A model generated the notes under the pieces. That model had not been told where the DNA came from. It searched no databases and saw only the letters and a list, made by a program, of their open reading frames with translations. Positions 21,007-23,894 of a stretch of 23,894 nt of DNA are shown here, one piece after another. Position 1 is the first letter of the stretch. Every line of letters starts with the position of its first letter. Origin of the DNA: Nitrospirae bacterium GWC2_57_9 (GTDB lineage: Bacteria; Nitrospirota; UBA9217); assembly GCA_001805085.1 (NCBI GenBank), contig MHEA01000091.1:1024-24917 (forward strand), written 5' to 3'. The position numbers were made by a program, and so were the translations under genes.

Positions 21007-22869
21007 ATGAAGATCAGAAACCCCTTCTATCGGATGAGCATCCGGACCAAGATCGTGCTCATGATCCTGACCATGTCGGCCGTCTTCGGCGGCAGTATCC
21101 TCGTCTACATATACAACCAGATCCAGGGGACGCTGCGCGACGAGTCGATCAACAAGACGCTGATCCTCGCCGACGGCCTGAGCGTGAAGGCCGCGGAGCC
21201 GGTGCAGGTGGAAGATCTCAACTCGCTCCAGTTCATCCAGGGCGAGGCGATCAGCCAGCCAGACGTGGCATACTGCTTCATTCGGGACGGCCGGGGCAGG
21301 GTGATCTCCTCCTCCTTTGAAGGGAACGCGGTGCCCTCCGTACTCCAGACCATTAATATGCTGAAACCGGGCATGCCCTTCGGCACGGAAGCGGCGATCA
21401 TTACCATTCGGGACAGCATCACCGAGGTGATCGACATCGCGTCGCCCATTGCCGGCGGCACGCTGGGTACGGTGCACGTCGGCCTCAATATGACCCAGAT
21501 CAAGACCAACATCAAGAACCTGCTCTATAAGATCATGTTCGTCGGCGGCGGCTCGCTCCTGTTCCTGTCGGTGATCACGATGTGGGCGGCGGCCCGGACC
21601 ATTGCCCCGGTGCAGGACCTGATGCGCGTGGCCGAAGCGCTCGGGCGCGGCGATCTGAGCAAGAAGGCGAATGTGAAGCGCGGCGACGAACTGGGCCAGC
21701 TCGGCGACACCTTCAACCAGACGATCGACCGCTTGCAGGGCCTGATCCAGACCGAAAGCGACCGGGACAAGATGCAGCACCAGGTCATGGACCTGCTTTC
21801 GGTCGTGAGCACGGCGGCCGAAGGCGACCTGACGATCAAGGCCGAAGTGACGGCCGACGCCCTCGGCTCCGTGGCCGACGCGTTTAACCTGATGATCGCC
21901 GGTCTTACCAACCTGGTGACCCAGGCAAGCAACGTGGCAAGCGAGATCCAGCGATCCACCTCGGAAATCCTCCACTCGTCGGAGCGCATGCGGGTGGGCA
22001 CCGAACAGCAGGCCGAACAGATCCGCACCGCGTCCGGTGCCGTGAACACCATGTCCCATACCACCCAGCGCATGGCCGAGAACGCCGAAGCCGCGACGCA
22101 GACGTCGCTCAAGGCTACGCAGGCCGCCGTCAAGGGCGGAGCATCCGTGGCCGAGACGATCAAGGGCATGCAGCGTATCCGCGCGGCGGTGCAGACTACC
22201 GGGAAGAAGATCAAAGGCCTCGGCGAACGCTCTCTTGAAATCGGCGCCATCATCGAAGTGATCAACGAGATCGCCACCCAGACGAACCTGCTGGCGCTCA
22301 ATGCCGCGATCGAAGCCGCGCGCGCCGGCGAGCAGGGCAAGGGTTTTGCGGTCGTGGCCGACGAAGTCCGGAAACTGGCAGAACGGTCCGCCCGGGCGAC
22401 CAAGGACATTACGGGCCTCATCAAGGGCATCCAGGTCGAAACGAGCGAGGCCGTGACCGTTATGGAAGAAGGCACCCGCGAAGTGGAAGAGGGTACGAAA
22501 CTGGCCGACCAGGCCGGCGCCGCGCTCCGCGAGATCGAACAGATCGTCAAGCAGACGGCAACGCTGGTGACGGACATTACCAAGTCCGCCGGAGACCAGG
22601 TGAAGGTGACCGAGAGCGTCGTGGGGTCCATGGACAGCATCCTCAAGCAGACGCAGGAGACCTCCCACGGCGTGCAGGACACGGTGTCCACGATCGGAAA
22701 GCTCGCCGAGCTGTCGAAGCGGCTTACCGACGCCATCGGCCGGTTCAAGCTGAAGGAAGGCGCCGTGCACCATGTTGAAAGCGGGCTTCCCGTCCTGGAG
22801 GGTTTCCCGCCCATGACGGAGCAGATCACCACGAGCGATGAGGAGATCAAGCTCGGCTTCATCGAATAG
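21007..22869 (+). CDS. Methyl-accepting chemotaxis protein with two HAMP domains (PilJ-like)
   Basis: The 620-residue receptor has TM1 (about 15-36), a periplasmic sensor region (37-174), TM2 (about 175-197), a first HAMP (about 198-250), a second HAMP-like unit (about 262-305), and a long cytoplasmic coiled coil whose hairpin tip reads EAARAGEQGKGFAVVADEVRKLAERS-like around 437-461 (tip E442-G446). There is no C-terminal CheR-docking pentapeptide. The tandem HAMP plan fits PilJ-type receptors. AAGGAG lies upstream of the ATG. It follows CheW by 63 bp and is followed 5 bp later by CheA. Confidence 0.9.
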   Translation: MKIRNPFYRMSIRTKIVLMILTMSAVFGGSILVYIYNQIQGTLRDESINKTLILADGLSVKAAEPVQVEDLNSLQFIQGEAISQPDVAYCFIRDGRGRVISSSFEGNAVPSVLQTINMLKPGMPFGTEAAIITIRDSITEVIDIASPIAGGTLGTVHVGLNMTQIKTNIKNLLYKIMFVGGGSLLFLSVITMWAAARTIAPVQDLMRVAEALGRGDLSKKANVKRGDELGQLGDTFNQTIDRLQGLIQTESDRDKMQHQVMDLLSVVSTAAEGDLTIKAEVTADALGSVADAFNLMIAGLTNLVTQASNVASEIQRSTSEILHSSERMRVGTEQQAEQIRTASGAVNTMSHTTQRMAENAEAATQTSLKATQAAVKGGASVAETIKGMQRIRAAVQTTGKKIKGLGERSLEIGAIIEVINEIATQTNLLALNAAIEAARAGEQGKGFAVVADEVRKLAERSARATKDITGLIKGIQVETSEAVTVMEEGTREVEEGTKLADQAGAALREIEQIVKQTATLVTDITKSAGDQVKVTESVVGSMDSILKQTQETSHGVQDTVSTIGKLAELSKRLTDAIGRFKLKEGAVHHVESGLPVLEGFPPMTEQITTSDEEIKLGFIE

Positions 22870-22874
22870 AGCAT

Positions 22875-23894
22875 ATGGCTGCGCCTTTTGACAAATCAGG
22901 CATTATCGAGTTTTTCCTTATAGAGGCCGGAGAGCACCTCCAGAACCTCAACAAGGGGCTGCTGTCCCTGGAGAAGGATTCCAAGGACAGCGCGATCATC
23001 GATGAGCTGTTCCGGGCTGCTCATACGCTCAAAGGCTCGGCCGCCATGATGGGTTTTCAGGGCATCAGCGATGTCGCCCACAAGGCCGAGGACATGCTGG
23101 GCCAGTTCCGCTCAGGAAGCATTCCCATCCGGAAGGAGACGCTGAACTTCCTTTTCGATACCGTTGATGCCATCAAGCTGATGGTCGACGGCGTCGCCGG
23201 AAACAAGACCGAGGATCCACTCGTCGTCGACAGCATCAAACAGTCCTACAAAGATGTCATGGAGAAGATCCGGGCAGTCCCGGGTCCGCCCGCACCTGCT
23301 GCCCCTTCCGAGAAGCCTGCTCCCCCGTCGAAACCGGTTGTACAAAAAGCGCCGCCCGCAACCCCGGCGGCAGCTCCCGCTCCAAAGCCGGCTCCGGCGC
23401 CTGCCAGCCCGAAAGCCAAGGATGAGCTCGACCTGGCCTGGGAGAGGACCTTCGCAGTGGGCGACGAAAAGCCGGCAGCGAAGCTGGAGAAGCCCGCCGA
23501 GGAGAAGAAGCAGACGACTCTCAAGCCTCCGGCTGCCGCCATTCCGCCTTCGGCGAGGCCGGCAGGACCGGCGCCCAAAGCTCCCGACTTCAAGACTCCG
23601 CCTGTGGTGACCCTCTCCGAACCCGCGCCTGCAGCGGCACCCCAGCCTTCGGAAGCATCGCTCAGGCACGAGCTGGAAGAATCCAAGCGCATGGGGATCC
23701 TCGAAAAAAGAGGGATCGGCAGGCGCGCAACCGATGCCACCGATATCGAGAAGCAGTTCATCCGCGTCAATATCGAGCGGCTGGACAATCTCATGAACCT
23801 CGTCGGCGAAATGGTCGTGAACAGGAACCGGCTGGCGCGGCAGGTCGAATTCATCAAGACGCTCCGCGAGGAGCTCGCGTTCAGCCAGAACCGT
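22875..23894 (+). CDS. cheA: CheA-type histidine kinase, N-terminal part (runs off the window)
   Basis: At least 340 residues are visible. The HPt domain occupies about 1-135, with the phosphorylated H50 in RAAHTLKGSAAMMGF. A long Pro/Ala/Lys-rich linker (about 138-275) follows. The dimerisation helix begins near 297 with IRVNIERLDNLMNLVGEMVVNRNRL. The catalytic and CheW-binding domains must lie beyond 23894. Only one HPt is present in the visible part, unlike the many HPt/Spt/Tpt domains of P. aeruginosa ChpA. The ATG lies 5 bp after the MCP stop with no strong Shine-Dalgarno, so it is probably translated by coupling. It completes the operon's set. Confidence 0.9.
   Translation, partial: MAAPFDKSGIIEFFLIEAGEHLQNLNKGLLSLEKDSKDSAIIDELFRAAHTLKGSAAMMGFQGISDVAHKAEDMLGQFRSGSIPIRKETLNFLFDTVDAIKLMVDGVAGNKTEDPLVVDSIKQSYKDVMEKIRAVPGPPAPAAPSEKPAPPSKPVVQKAPPATPAAAPAPKPAPAPASPKAKDELDLAWERTFAVGDEKPAAKLEKPAEEKKQTTLKPPAAAIPPSARPAGPAPKAPDFKTPPVVTLSEPAPAAAPQPSEASLRHELEESKRMGILEKRGIGRRATDATDIEKQFIRVNIERLDNLMNLVGEMVVNRNRLARQVEFIKTLREELAFSQNR

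Noticed and set aside
20830..22874. Two long minus-strand open frames opposite cheW/MCP
   Set aside because: His/Arg/Asp-rich or Ser-rich low-information translations typical of antisense frames; the plus strand has complete CheW and MCP domains.

Overview
The window is a GC-rich bacterial chromosome segment with Gram-negative character: exported proteins, a methyl-accepting chemotaxis-type operon, HD-GYP signalling and a candidate sigma-54 promoter. No rRNA, tRNA, CRISPR array or recognisable transposase is visible. The gene mix (REC-DUF4388 regulator, GAF-HD-GYP protein, eukaryotic-type NADP isocitrate dehydrogenase, PrpE-like acyl-CoA synthetase, scattered short palindromic repeats) would suit Nitrospirota or Desulfobacterota-like environmental bacteria. 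That placement is inference, not something a marker gene here proves.

Layout. Positions 1-4700 hold envelope and stress genes. These are a double-YtxH protein, then an EEP-phosphatase/phospholipase-D pair on the minus strand divergent from a VTT (TVP38/DedA-like) membrane protein, then a DUF2267 protein. Positions 4900-6650 hold a DUF302 protein, an unknown exported protein and a DksA/TraR-type regulator. Positions 6780-8790 hold a GAF-HD-GYP protein and an Smr-domain protein. Positions 9138-11039 encode a propionyl-CoA-synthetase-like enzyme, preceded by a repeat-rich spacer.

Positions 11040-16540 look like an accessory zone. They hold small or poorly characterised genes of mixed base composition: a Cys-rich peptide, an AT-rich hypothetical gene, a zinc-free MDR oxidoreductase, a YkgJ cysteine-cluster protein, an exported NFP-repeat protein, an exported protein with an exact 29-residue repeat, and a thioredoxin-fold protein without CXXC. 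Interspersed repeats and an orphan promoter lie among them. Two near-identical 34-bp direct repeats bracket the last two genes.

Positions 16541-18410 hold a YqhA-family membrane protein and NADP isocitrate dehydrogenase, the latter behind a very good promoter with an operator-like dyad. Positions 18539-23894 hold a five-gene chemosensory operon in the order REC-DUF4388 regulator, CheY-like, CheW, double-HAMP MCP, CheA. CheA runs off the window. This order matches Pil-Chp and cyanobacterial Pix systems that control type IV pili, so twitching or surface-sensing control is the most likely role.

The most unusual items are the 29-residue periodic exported protein inside a direct-repeat-bracketed segment, the orphan promoter facing the Cys-rich gene, the divergent EEP/PLD/VTT lipid locus, and the candidate sigma-54 promoter on the chemosensory operon.
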